Shown piece after piece: positions 34,219 through 43,317 of a stretch of 64,000 nucleotides of DNA. Numbering within the stretch: the first letter of the stretch is position 1; every line of letters starts with the position of its first letter. The notes beneath the pieces are model-generated. The model did no database searches. It had not been told where the DNA came from and worked only from the letters and a program-made list of their open reading frames with translations. Origin of the DNA: Streptomyces sp. CBMA152. Its GTDB lineage: Bacteria; Actinomycetota; Actinomycetes; Streptomycetales; Streptomycetaceae. Made by a program: the position numbers and the translations under genes. The stretch lies in the NCBI RefSeq assembly GCF_014596475.1, contig NZ_MECJ01000024.1:285367-349366 (forward strand), read 5' to 3'.

Positions 34219-35610
34219 TCAGACCCCGTCGCCGCCGGTCGGCGACACCGGCTGGGCGGCCCCGTCCCGCCCCAGCGCCCGCCGCAGCCGCGCCGACGCC
34301 GAGTCCCCACCGCGCACGCGCGGCTCGCGCCTGCCGTGCACCCGCGGGTCGTCCGTCACGTCGTAGCGCTTCACATAGGCGCCCAGGAACGCCTGGAGCG
34401 TCGCGACCGCCGGGATCGCGATCAGCGCGCCCACCGCGCCCATCAGCGCGGTGCCCGCGATGACCGAGCCGAAGGCCACCGCCGGGTGGATGTCGACGGT
34501 CCTGGCGGTGAGCTTGGGCTGCAGCATGTAGTTCTCGAACTGCTGGTAGACCACGACGAATCCGAGCACCCACACCGCGTACCAGGGGTCGACGGTGAAG
34601 GCGACCAGCATCGGCAGGGCGCCCGCCAGATACGTACCGATGGTGGGGATGAACTGGGAGACCAGGCCCACCCAGACGCCGAGCACCGGGGCGTACGGCA
34701 CGCCCAGGATCTGCAGCAGGATGTAGTGCGCGACGCCGGAGATGAGCGCCATCAGACCGCGCGAGTAGAGGTAGCCGCCGGTCTTGTCGACCGCGATCTC
34801 CCAGGCGCGCAGCACCTCGGCCTGGCGGGCCGGCGGCAGCATGGAGCAGACGGTGCGCCGCAGTCGGGGCCCGTCCGCCGCGAAGTAGAACGAGAACAGG
34901 AAGATCGTCAGCAGCCGGAAGAGCCCGCCGAGGACGGTGGTCGAGACATCGAGCACACCGCTCGCGCTGTTCTGCACGTACTTCTGCAGCCAGTCCGAGT
35001 GCAGCACGCTGTCCTGCACCTCGACCCGGGAGAGGTCGGTGTGGAAGGTCTGGTTGACCCAGCTGATCACCGAGTCGAGGTACTTCGGGAAGTGCTCGAC
35101 CATGTCGACGATCTGGCCCGCCAGCATCGAGCCGAGCAGCACGACGAACCCGACCGTGGCGAGGAACACCGCGAAGAAGACCAGGAAGGTGGCGAGCCCG
35201 CGGCGCATCCCGCGCGCGGACATCCGGCTGACGGCCGGCTCGACCGCGAGGGCGAGGAAGAACGAGATCAGAATGTTGATCAGCAGCCCGATGAGCTGGT
35301 GGAACGCCCAGCTGCCGAGCTGGAAGCAGGCGTAGAGCCCGAGCGCGAGCACGATGGCACGCGGCAGCCACCGGGGCATGTGCGCGGCGCCGCCGGTCCC
35401 GGGGACGGGCGGCGGTTCGGCGGTCCCGGCGCCCAGGGCCGCGCCGCCGTCCACGCGCGCGTCCTCGCCCGTGGCCGCGCGCGGAATGGCGCCCTCGGGC
35501 GCGACCGTCCGGCGCTCGTTTTCGGTCAAGCCGTCGGTCGGGCGGTCGGCCCGGCGGTCTGTCTGGGTGTCGCTGTCGTCAGTCGGTGCCACCCAGCAAG
35601 TCTCACCCAT
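34219..35610 (-). CDS. AI-2E family transporter
   Basis: 463-residue polytopic membrane protein of the PerM/AI-2E family. A disordered 80-residue N-terminus is followed by about eight helices, the long extracytoplasmic segment (VDMVEHFPKYLDSVISWVNQ) and the conserved FIPTIGTYLAGALPMLVAF and VYQQFENYMLQPKL. The transported substrate is not known for most members. ATG at 35610. Transcribed in the same direction as recA but separated from it by the SOS region. Confidence 0.9.
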   Translation of the reverse strand: MGETCWVAPTDDSDTQTDRRADRPTDGLTENERRTVAPEGAIPRAATGEDARVDGGAALGAGTAEPPPVPGTGGAAHMPRWLPRAIVLALGLYACFQLGSWAFHQLIGLLINILISFFLALAVEPAVSRMSARGMRRGLATFLVFFAVFLATVGFVVLLGSMLAGQIVDMVEHFPKYLDSVISWVNQTFHTDLSRVEVQDSVLHSDWLQKYVQNSASGVLDVSTTVLGGLFRLLTIFLFSFYFAADGPRLRRTVCSMLPPARQAEVLRAWEIAVDKTGGYLYSRGLMALISGVAHYILLQILGVPYAPVLGVWVGLVSQFIPTIGTYLAGALPMLVAFTVDPWYAVWVLGFVVVYQQFENYMLQPKLTARTVDIHPAVAFGSVIAGTALMGAVGALIAIPAVATLQAFLGAYVKRYDVTDDPRVHGRREPRVRGGDSASARLRRALGRDGAAQPVSPTGGDGV

Positions 35611-35699
35611 GCCGCAGACAGCGACTGTCAGGAGGCCTTTGTCAGGCCGGGGCCGGGGCGGTCGTCAGCGCTCGCGTGTCAGGCCGGAGCGGGTCGTCG

Positions 35700-35894
35700 T
35701 CACCGCAGGTGCGCGGGCACGTCCATGGCGGCGCACACGGCCCGCCAGACGTCCTTGGTCTCCCACCCCGCGTCGAGCGCCTGGTGCACGGTACGCCCGC
35801 CCAATTCGGCCATCACATGGTCGCGCGCGAAGGACTCGGCGTACCCCGCGCCGAAGTGGTCGGCCATCCGCTCCCAGAAAATCGTCAACCGCAT
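35700..35894 (-). CDS. DUF3046 protein
   Basis: 64 residues, the full length of this small actinobacterial family, with the typical opening MRLTIFWERMADHFG and the end DVWRAVCAAMDVPAHLR. Genes of this family usually lie close to recA, as here. ATG at 35894 was chosen over the longer frame because it gives the family start. Function unknown. Confidence 0.88.
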   Translation of the reverse strand: MRLTIFWERMADHFGAGYAESFARDHVMAELGGRTVHQALDAGWETKDVWRAVCAAMDVPAHLR

Positions 35895-35974
35895 GACCCC
35901 AGTATCCCGCCCCTGAGAGTGCAGCCGGGCCCGTCCCCCCTTGCCTGCGGCGCTGTGCGCCCTACGGTCGGACC

Positions 35975-36916
35975 ATGGCCGGATCCGGAGCACCACCCTC
36001 GACTGTCCGCACCGCCCGCACGCCCCTCGCGCGCGCCGAGCACTTCGTGTGGCTGACGGCCCGCGTGCTGGAGCAGCGACGGTTCGCGTACCACTTCCTC
36101 GGCGGCGCCGCCGACGCGGTGGAGACCGCGCTCGCCGCCTACGAGAACGACGACGGCGGCTACGGGCACGCGCTCGAACCCGATCTGCGCGGCCCCGTCA
36201 GCCAGCCTCTGCACACCGCGCACGCGCTGCGCGTCCTCGACTCCGTAGGCCGTCTCAGCGGTCGGCGGGCCGAGCGGGTCTGCCGCTATCTGACGGGGGT
36301 CTCGGCGCAGGACGGCGCCCTGCCGGCGCTCCATCCGTCGCTGCGCGGCTACCCCTCGGCGCCGTTCGTCCAGGTCGTCGACGACCCGCCCAGCGAACTG
36401 CTGGCCACCGGTCCGGTGGTCGGGCTGCTCCACCGCAACCAGGTGTGGCACGCGTGGCTCTTCCGGGCCACGGACTTCTGCTGGGCGGCGGTCGAGGGGA
36501 TGGAGAAGTCCCATCCGTACGAGATCGAGGCCGCGATCGCCTTCCTGGACGGCGTGCCCGACCGCGTGCGGGCCGAGGCGGCGGCGGACCGGCTCGGGCG
36601 CCTGGTGCGCGAGCAGCGGCTCGCGGTCCTCGATCCGGACCGGCTCGACGACTTCCCGGTCGCCCCCGGATACGCGCCGGGCGAGCACCACTTCCCGCAC
36701 GACTACGCGCGCGTGCCCGAGTCACTGGCCCGCCGCTGGTTCACCGACACGGAGATGGCGCGCTCGCTCGACCACCTCGCGGCCGAGCAGCGCGAGGACG
36801 GCGGCTGGCCCATCCACTGGCGCGAGTGGGCGCCGGGCACGGCCCTGGAGTGGCGTCCGATCGTGACGGTCGAGGCGCTGCGGACCCTGCGCGCCCACGG
36901 CCGACCGATCGACTGA
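35975..36916 (+). CDS. Alpha/alpha-toroid (prenyltransferase-like) protein
   Basis: 313 residues with the helical repeat signature of squalene-cyclase/prenyltransferase toroids (NDDGGYGHALEPDLRG near 60; QREDGGWPIHWREW near 280). The catalytic DxDD or zinc ligands of the true enzymes are not seen, so it may be a fold-only homologue. ATG at 35975. Divergent from DUF3046. Function unknown. Confidence 0.75.
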   Translation: MAGSGAPPSTVRTARTPLARAEHFVWLTARVLEQRRFAYHFLGGAADAVETALAAYENDDGGYGHALEPDLRGPVSQPLHTAHALRVLDSVGRLSGRRAERVCRYLTGVSAQDGALPALHPSLRGYPSAPFVQVVDDPPSELLATGPVVGLLHRNQVWHAWLFRATDFCWAAVEGMEKSHPYEIEAAIAFLDGVPDRVRAEAAADRLGRLVREQRLAVLDPDRLDDFPVAPGYAPGEHHFPHDYARVPESLARRWFTDTEMARSLDHLAAEQREDGGWPIHWREWAPGTALEWRPIVTVEALRTLRAHGRPID

Positions 36917-36966
36917 CGGCGTACGCACCTGGTGCGGGTGCTGGCCGGCATGAGGCTCGACAGGCC

Positions 36967-37275
36967 CTAGCCGCCCAGTGCCCGCACACCAGCCGTCACC
37001 AGGACGGCGGCCCCGACGATGACCAGGAAGGGGGCGCGCAGCAGCAGGGCGACGGCTGCCGCCGCGAGACCCGCGCCCCTGGCGTCGAGCTCCAGGTGGT
37101 GGCCGGTGCTGAAGGTCTGCTGGGCGGTGAGGGCGGCGAGCAGCGCCACCGGCAGCAGTGCCGCGAGGCGTCTCACCAGTGGCCGCTCCAGCGCCCCGGC
37201 GGGGACGAGGAGCCCGAGCAGCTTGACGAGGTAGCAGCCGACGGCGGTGGCCGCGATCGCGATCCAGACAGTCAA
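36967..37275 (-). CDS. azlD: AzlD family branched-chain amino acid exporter subunit
   Basis: 102-residue small membrane protein with three to four helices, pairing with AzlC to export branched-chain amino acids. The TTG start at 37275 overlaps the azlC stop (TTGA) and has GGAAGGGAG upstream; there is no ATG or GTG alternative. Ends with VTAGVRALGG. Confidence 0.88.
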   Translation of the reverse strand: MTVWIAIAATAVGCYLVKLLGLLVPAGALERPLVRRLAALLPVALLAALTAQQTFSTGHHLELDARGAGLAAAAVALLLRAPFLVIVGAAVLVTAGVRALGG

Positions 37276-38099
37276 CGCCCCACTCCCTTCCCGAAGTTCC
37301 CGTCCGCGTTCGCGGAGTCTTCGGCACCGGAGGATTCCCCCGTGCGGGCGGGACCCCCGGCGCCCATCGCGTCCTCCACACGCGCGTCCATGCCGCGCCC
37401 CTTCAGGAAGAGCACGACGGGTGCGGCGAGCGCGGCCACCAGGACCGGCGCCCCGGCGGGCAGCACCGGCAGCAGTCCCAGCACCAGCAGCACGGCGACC
37501 CCGGCGGTGATGCGCTCGGTGGCGGTCGTGAGCATCGGCGCGAGCAGCGCCAGGAAGACGGCGGGGCTCGCCGCGTCCAGCCCCCACGCGTCGGTGTCGC
37601 CGATCGCCTCCGCACCCAGCGCCCCGCCCAGCGTCGTCAGGTTCCACAGCACGTAGAGCGTGAGCCCGGTGACGGTGAAGCCGATCCGCGCGGCCCTGCG
37701 GGTGGGCTGGGCGAGCGTCACCGCGGTCGTCTCGTCGATCACCCACTGGGCGGCGAACGGCCGCACCGCGCGCGGGAGCGCGAGCAGCTGCGAGAGCCGC
37801 AGCCCGTAGAACGCGTTGCGCACGCCGAGGAAGAACGCGCCGGCCGCGGCGGTGAACGGGTTGCCGCCCGCCGCCAGCGCACCCACCAGGGCGAACTGCG
37901 AGGCCCCCGTGAAGACGAGAAGGCTGAGCGCACACGTCTGCAGGACCGTCAGCCCCGACCCCGCCGAGGTCACACCGAAGGCGAAGCCGGACAGGCCCAC
38001 GGCGACACCGACGCCGAGGGCGTCCCTGACGACGGCGGAGTCCGGCTTGGCCGCGCCCTGGGGGCGTATGTCTGGAAGTGCTGTCTGTTCTGCTGCCAC
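37272..38099 (-). CDS. azlC: AzlC family branched-chain amino acid exporter subunit
   Basis: 275-residue permease: GLSGFAFGVTSAGSGL, FTGASQFALVGALAAGGNP and NAFYGLRLSQ are the family signature, with VIDETTAVT in the central region. The C-terminal 40 residues are a hydrophilic tail. GTG at 38099. Its upstream neighbour is the remnant of an AraC regulator. Confidence 0.92.
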   Translation of the reverse strand: MAAEQTALPDIRPQGAAKPDSAVVRDALGVGVAVGLSGFAFGVTSAGSGLTVLQTCALSLLVFTGASQFALVGALAAGGNPFTAAAGAFFLGVRNAFYGLRLSQLLALPRAVRPFAAQWVIDETTAVTLAQPTRRAARIGFTVTGLTLYVLWNLTTLGGALGAEAIGDTDAWGLDAASPAVFLALLAPMLTTATERITAGVAVLLVLGLLPVLPAGAPVLVAALAAPVVLFLKGRGMDARVEDAMGAGGPARTGESSGAEDSANADGNFGKGVGR

Positions 38100-38109
38100 G
38101 TCCCGGACG

Positions 38110-38298
38110 TTACGGGGGACCGCCCTCGACGTTCTTGTACGTTCTTGCGCGCTCCTCCCCGTACGGGCCGGGCCCGCGCTCCTGGCCCTCGTGGCTGTGC
38201 CGGGCGAAGGAGTGGCTGACGTAGCGGGCGCGGAGCAGATCGAGGCCGGGCAGCCCCGGGTACTGCCAGTGCCGTGCCCACTCCTCGGCCGCGTTCAT
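38110..38298 (-). pseudogene. AraC-family regulator remnant with an internal deletion
   Basis: A 62-codon frame. The first ~37 residues (MNAAEEWARHWQYPGLPGL, then LDLLRARYVSHSFARHSHEG) match the start of an AraC-type sensor domain, and the last ~20 (PYGEERARTYKN) look like the extreme C-terminus of such regulators. Everything between, including both helix-turn-helix motifs, is absent, and the join keeps the frame open to a TAA. Such genes often sit beside azlCD in Streptomyces. It cannot bind DNA as written. An alternative is that it is a chance ORF, but the two matching ends argue against it. Confidence 0.6.
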
Positions 38299-38345
38299 AC
38301 CCGCATTCTCGCAGCTGGGGGCCATTGTCAGTGGGTGGGTGCACG

Positions 38346-41300
38346 ATGGGGACCATGGCACGGACAGCGCTGGACTCCTTCTCTCCCGCGACCAGGGGAT
38401 GGTTCACGGGAGCCTTCACCGCGCCCACTGCCGCCCAGGAAGGCGCCTGGCGGGCGATCGCGGAGGGCTCGGACGTCCTGGTCGTCGCGCCGACGGGCTC
38501 GGGCAAGACCCTCGCCGCGTTCCTCGCCGCGCTCGACCGGCTGGCGGCCGTCCCGCCGCCCGCCGAGGCGAAGAAGCGCTGCCGCGTGCTGTACGTGTCG
38601 CCGCTGAAGGCGCTCGCGGTCGACGTCGAGCGCAATCTGCGCTCCCCGCTCACCGGTATCCGCCAGGAGTCGGTGCGCCTTGGCCTGCCCGAGCCGGAGG
38701 TGCGGGTCGGGATCCGTTCCGGGGACACCCCGCCCGCCGAGCGCCGCGCCCTGTCGACCCGGCCGCCGGACATCCTGATCACCACTCCCGAGTCGCTGTT
38801 CCTGATGCTCACGTCCTCGGCGCGCGAAGCCCTGTCGGGCATCGAGACGGTGATCCTGGACGAGGTGCACGCGGTCGCGGGCACCAAGCGCGGGGCCCAT
38901 CTCGCGCTCTCCCTGGAGCGGTTGGACGAGCTGCTGACCAGGCCCGCCCGCCGGATCGGTCTGTCGGCGACGGTGCGTCCGGTGGACGAGGTGGCGCGCT
39001 TCCTCTCCCCGCAGCGCAAGGTGGAGATCGTCCAGCCGCCGTCCACCAAGGAGTTCGACCTGTCGGTGGTCGTGCCGGTGGAGGACCTGGGCGAGCTGGG
39101 CGGCTCCCCGGCGGCCGACGCGGACGAGGGCGCAGAGAAGCCGTCGATCTGGCCGCATGTCGAGGAGCGCATCGTCGACCTGGTCCAGGCACACCGCTCG
39201 ACGATCGTCTTCGCCAACTCCCGCCGCCTCGCCGAGCGTCTGTGCAACCGGCTCAACGAGATCGCGTACGAACGGGCGGCAGCTGCGGCGCTCGACGCGG
39301 GCGAGACCGCCGTGCCGCTGGACGAGGCCCACTCCCCGGCCGAGATCATGGCCCAGTCGGGCGCCTCCAAGGGCGCGCCCGCCGTCCTCGCGCGCGCCCA
39401 TCACGGCTCGGTCTCCAAGGAGCAGCGCGCCCTGGTCGAGGAGGATCTGAAGGCGGGCCGGCTGCCGGCGGTCGTGGCCACCTCCAGTCTTGAACTGGGC
39501 ATCGACATGGGCGCCGTGGACCTGGTCGTCCAGGTCGAGTCGCCGCCCTCGGTCGCCTCCGGGCTCCAGCGGGTCGGCCGCGCGGGCCACCAGGTGGGCG
39601 CGGTCTCCACCGGAGTGGTCTTCCCCAAGTACCGGGGCGACCTGGTCCAGTCGGCGGTGGTCACCGAGCGGATGCGCTCCGGGGCCATCGAGTCGCTGCG
39701 GATCCCGTCCAACCCGCTGGACGTGCTGGCGCAGCAGCTGGTCGCCATGACGGCGCTGGACAGCTGGCAGGTGGACGACCTCCTTGCGCTGGTCCGCCGG
39801 GCGGCGCCGTTCGCGGCACTTCCGGAGTCGGCGTTCACGGCGGTGCTCGACATGCTGGCGGGCCGCTATCCCTCCGACGCCTTCGCGGAGTTGCGCCCGC
39901 GCGTGGTGTGGGACCGGGTCGCGGGCACGGTCACCGGCCGCCCCGGCGCGCAGCGGCTGGCGGTCACCTCCGGCGGCACCATCCCCGACCGCGGCCTCTT
40001 CGGGGTCTTCCTGGCCGGCTCCGACCCCAAGAAGGGCGGCGGCCGGGTCGGCGAGCTCGACGAGGAGATGGTCTACGAGTCCCGGGTCGGCGATGTGTTC
40101 ACTCTCGGGACGACGTCCTGGCGGATCCAGGACATCACGCGCGACCGCGTGCTGGTCCTGCCCGCCCCGGGCGTGCCGGGCAGGCTCCCCTTCTGGAAGG
40201 GCGACCAGCTGGGCCGCCCGCTCGAACTGGGGCGCGCGCTGGGCGCGTTCCTGCGCGAGGTCGGCTCGCTGACGCCGGAGGACGCCCGGCTGCGGCTGCT
40301 GAGCGCGGGCCTGGACGCGTGGGCGGCGGACAACGTGCTGGCCTACCTCGACGAGCAGCGCCGCGCCTGCGGCCATGTCCCCGACGACCGCACGATCCTC
40401 GTCGAGCGGTTCCGCGACGAGCTGGGCGACTGGCGGGTCGTCATCCACTCCCCCTTCGGGGCCCAGGTGCACGCGCCGTGGGCCCTGGCGCTCGGCGCCC
40501 GCCTCGCCGAGCGGTACGGCATGGACGCCCAGGTCATGCACGCCGACGACGGCATCGTGCTGCGGCTGCCCGACGCCGATCTGATGGGTCTGGACCTCCT
40601 CGACCAGGACCCCGGCCACCTCGACTCCACGTATGACAGCGAGCAGGCTCCCGTCGGCGCGGCGGACGCCGTCTTCGACAAGGGCGAGATCGAGCAGATC
40701 GTCACCGACCAGGTGGGCGGGTCCGCGCTGTTCGCCGCCCGCTTCCGCGAGTGCGCCGCGCGCGCGTTGCTGCTCCCCCGGCGCAACCCCGGCAAGCGCA
40801 CCCCGCTGTGGCAGCAGCGCCAGCGGGCAGCCCAACTGCTTCAGGTGGCAAGCGAGTTCGGGTCGTTCCCGATCGTCTTGGAAGCGGTCCGCGAATGCCT
40901 CCAGGACGTCTTCGACGTGCCCGGTCTCACCGAGCTGATGGGCGATCTCGAAGCGCGCCGGGTCCGTCTGGTCGAGGTCACCACACCGGAGCCGTCGCCC
41001 TTCGCACGCTCGCTGCTCTTCGGTTACGTCGCCCAGTTCCTGTACGAGGGGGACTCGCCGCTGGCCGAGCGGCGGGCCGCGGCGCTCTCCCTCGACTCCC
41101 GGCTCCTGTCCGAGCTGCTGGGCCAGGCGGAGCTGCGCGAGCTCCTGGACGCCGATGTCCTGACCGAGCTGGAGCAGGAGCTCCAGTGGCTCACCGAGGA
41201 CCGCCGGATCAAGGACGCGGAGGGCGTCGCCGACCTGCTGCGCGTCCTCGGCCCGCTCACCGACGCCGAGTTGGCCGCGCGCGGCACCGATCCGGCGTGG

Positions 41301-43004
41301 CCGCAGGAGCTCGCGGGCGCCCGTCGCGCCATTCGGGTGCGGGTCGGCGGCGCCGAGCACTGGGCGGCGATCGAGGACGCGGGACGGCTGCGCGACGCTC
41401 TCGGCACGGCACTGCCGGTCGGCGTCCCCGAGGCGTTCACCGAGCCGGTCAAGGACCCGCTCGGCGACCTCCTGTCGCGGTACGCGCGTACGCACGGCCC
41501 GTTCACCTCCGCCACCGCCGCCGCCCGGTTCGGCCTCGGCACCGCCGTCACCGACGGCGCGCTCCAGCGGCTCGCGGCGGGCGGGCGGGTGGTGCAGGGC
41601 GAGTTCCACCCGGCGGGGATCGGGCAGGAATGGTGCGACGCGACGGTGCTGCGCCGGCTGCGCCGCCGCTCGCTGGCCGCGCTGCGCCACGAGGTGGAGC
41701 CGGTGCCGCCCGCGGCGCTCGCCACGTTCCTGCCGCAGTGGCAGCATCTGGGCGCCAACAGTCTGCGCGGCATCGACGGACTGGCCCGGGCGATCGAGCA
41801 GTTGCAGGGCGCCGCCGTGCCCGCCTCCGCGCTGGAGAAGCTGATCCTGCCGTCCCGGGTCTCCGACTACGGCCCGGCGCTGCTCGACGAGCTCACCACC
41901 ACGGGCGAGGTGCTGTGGGCCGGGGCGGGCGCGCTGCCGGGCAAGGACGGCTGGGTCTCACTGTTCGTCGCGGACGCCGCGCCCCTGCTGCTGCCATCGC
42001 CGCACCCCCTGGAGCTCACCGCGCTCCATGAGTCGGTGCTCACCGCGCTCGCCCCCGGATACGGGCTGTTCTTCCGCCAGATCGCCGACCAGGTTCGGGC
42101 CACCACCCATCCGGAGGCGACCGATCCGCAACTGGCGGACGCGCTGTGGGACTTGGCGTGGTCCGGACGGCTCACCAACGACACGCTCGCGCCGCTGCGG
42201 GCGCTCCTCGGCTCCGGCCGCACGGCCGGGTCCACCGCGCACCGCGCCAAACGGACGGTGCCGCGCGGGCGTTACGGGACGCTGACCGCGGCCGCGCGGC
42301 CCGCCTCGCGCACCGGACCACCGACCGTGTCGGGCCGCTGGTCCCTGCTCCCGGCCCGGGAGCCGGACCCCACCCACCGGGCCCACGCCCTGGCCCGCAC
42401 CCTGCTGGACCGCCACGGCGTCGTCACCCGGGGCGCGGTCGCGGCCGAGGGGGTCGAGGGCGGCTTCTCGGCGACTTACCGGATCCTGGCGGCGTTCGAG
42501 GACAGCGGTCAGGCGCGGCGCGGCTATGTGGTCGAGGGGCTCGGCGCCGCCCAGTTCGCGATGGACGGGGCCGTGGACCGGCTGCGGGCGGCGGCCACCG
42601 CGCGCGACCGCGCCGAGGCCCGCCCGGTCGCGCGCGGGGTGGTGCTGGCGGCCGCGGACCCGGCCAACGCGTACGGGGCGGCGCTGCCCTGGCCCGAGCC
42701 GCCCGCCGGGGCCGGGCACAAGCCGGGGCGCAAGGCCGGGTCGATGGTGGTCCTGGTCGACGGCGAGCTCGCGCTCTACATGGAGCGCGGCGGCAAGTCC
42801 CTGTTGCTCTGGCCGACCGAGGCCGACGATCCTGCGCTGGTCGCGGCCGTCGAGGCGCTGGCGGGGGCTGCGCGGGCGGGTCGGCTGGGCACGGTGACGG
42901 TGGAGCGGGTCAACGGCGAGGCCGCGCTCACGTCGCCGCTCGCCCGCACGCTGGAATCGGCGGGGTTCGTCCCGACGCCGAGGGGGTTGCGGCTGCGGCC
43001 TTGA
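38346..43004 (+). CDS. lhr: Large ATP-dependent helicase Lhr
   Basis: About 1,550 residues, the size of the full-length Lhr group. Superfamily 2 core: Walker A APTGSGKT near 48, Walker B LDEVHAVAG near 172, then the motif VVQVESPPSVASGLQRVGRAGH. A winged-helix and a long C-terminal extension follow, ending after VTVERVNGEAALTSPLARTL. ATG at 38346; a second ATG at 38355 (MARTALDSF) is equally possible. It precedes nei on the same strand, and both act on damaged DNA. Confidence 0.95.
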   Translation: MGTMARTALDSFSPATRGWFTGAFTAPTAAQEGAWRAIAEGSDVLVVAPTGSGKTLAAFLAALDRLAAVPPPAEAKKRCRVLYVSPLKALAVDVERNLRSPLTGIRQESVRLGLPEPEVRVGIRSGDTPPAERRALSTRPPDILITTPESLFLMLTSSAREALSGIETVILDEVHAVAGTKRGAHLALSLERLDELLTRPARRIGLSATVRPVDEVARFLSPQRKVEIVQPPSTKEFDLSVVVPVEDLGELGGSPAADADEGAEKPSIWPHVEERIVDLVQAHRSTIVFANSRRLAERLCNRLNEIAYERAAAAALDAGETAVPLDEAHSPAEIMAQSGASKGAPAVLARAHHGSVSKEQRALVEEDLKAGRLPAVVATSSLELGIDMGAVDLVVQVESPPSVASGLQRVGRAGHQVGAVSTGVVFPKYRGDLVQSAVVTERMRSGAIESLRIPSNPLDVLAQQLVAMTALDSWQVDDLLALVRRAAPFAALPESAFTAVLDMLAGRYPSDAFAELRPRVVWDRVAGTVTGRPGAQRLAVTSGGTIPDRGLFGVFLAGSDPKKGGGRVGELDEEMVYESRVGDVFTLGTTSWRIQDITRDRVLVLPAPGVPGRLPFWKGDQLGRPLELGRALGAFLREVGSLTPEDARLRLLSAGLDAWAADNVLAYLDEQRRACGHVPDDRTILVERFRDELGDWRVVIHSPFGAQVHAPWALALGARLAERYGMDAQVMHADDGIVLRLPDADLMGLDLLDQDPGHLDSTYDSEQAPVGAADAVFDKGEIEQIVTDQVGGSALFAARFRECAARALLLPRRNPGKRTPLWQQRQRAAQLLQVASEFGSFPIVLEAVRECLQDVFDVPGLTELMGDLEARRVRLVEVTTPEPSPFARSLLFGYVAQFLYEGDSPLAERRAAALSLDSRLLSELLGQAELRELLDADVLTELEQELQWLTEDRRIKDAEGVADLLRVLGPLTDAELAARGTDPAWPQELAGARRAIRVRVGGAEHWAAIEDAGRLRDALGTALPVGVPEAFTEPVKDPLGDLLSRYARTHGPFTSATAAARFGLGTAVTDGALQRLAAGGRVVQGEFHPAGIGQEWCDATVLRRLRRRSLAALRHEVEPVPPAALATFLPQWQHLGANSLRGIDGLARAIEQLQGAAVPASALEKLILPSRVSDYGPALLDELTTTGEVLWAGAGALPGKDGWVSLFVADAAPLLLPSPHPLELTALHESVLTALAPGYGLFFRQIADQVRATTHPEATDPQLADALWDLAWSGRLTNDTLAPLRALLGSGRTAGSTAHRAKRTVPRGRYGTLTAAARPASRTGPPTVSGRWSLLPAREPDPTHRAHALARTLLDRHGVVTRGAVAAEGVEGGFSATYRILAAFEDSGQARRGYVVEGLGAAQFAMDGAVDRLRAAATARDRAEARPVARGVVLAAADPANAYGAALPWPEPPAGAGHKPGRKAGSMVVLVDGELALYMERGGKSLLLWPTEADDPALVAAVEALAGAARAGRLGTVTVERVNGEAALTSPLARTLESAGFVPTPRGLRLRP

Positions 43005-43317
43005 TCCCCCACCCCGCCCCTCCCCGTAACCCTCCGGGGGTGGGGTGGAGGTGGCTCTCCCGGGGGCTGCGCCCCGGTTCCCGTTTGTCTGCGGGCCGTG
43101 CTGGGTCGCTCGCGCAGTTCCCCGCGCCCCTAAGGAGGGCCCGAAGGGCCCATCAAGGGGCGCGGGGAACTGCGCGACCAGCCCCCACCGGCGGCCAGCC
43201 GAAGAACCCGGCCGCCCGCCCAGGGCTTTCGGGAAGGGGCGGGGTGGGGAAAAGCACCCGCCGCAGGCGGCACCGCCCCGCAGACGAAACCCCGCCCCCC
43301 GGAGGGACAATGGCCCC
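43005..43317. other. Intergenic region between lhr and nei
   Basis: About 310 bases with no gene. It is G+C-rich and contains the long inverted repeat at 43110-43177 and runs such as GGGGTGGGGTGGAGG. The right part (43225-43300) is a C-rich low-complexity tract. Confidence 0.5.
43110..43177. repeat. Long inverted repeat of the common Streptomyces intergenic type
   Basis: TCGCGCAGTTCCCCGCGCCCC (21 bases, arm at 43110-43130) and its complement at 43157-43177, with a 26-base loop that contains a second hairpin, GGGCCC-gaa-GGGCCC. This sequence class is scattered through Streptomyces genomes downstream of genes; here it may end lhr. Confidence 0.75.

Noticed and set aside
38328..41747. 1139-codon minus-strand ORF opposite lhr
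   Set aside because: Low-complexity antisense shadow caused by GC-rich third positions; no ribosome site or known motif.
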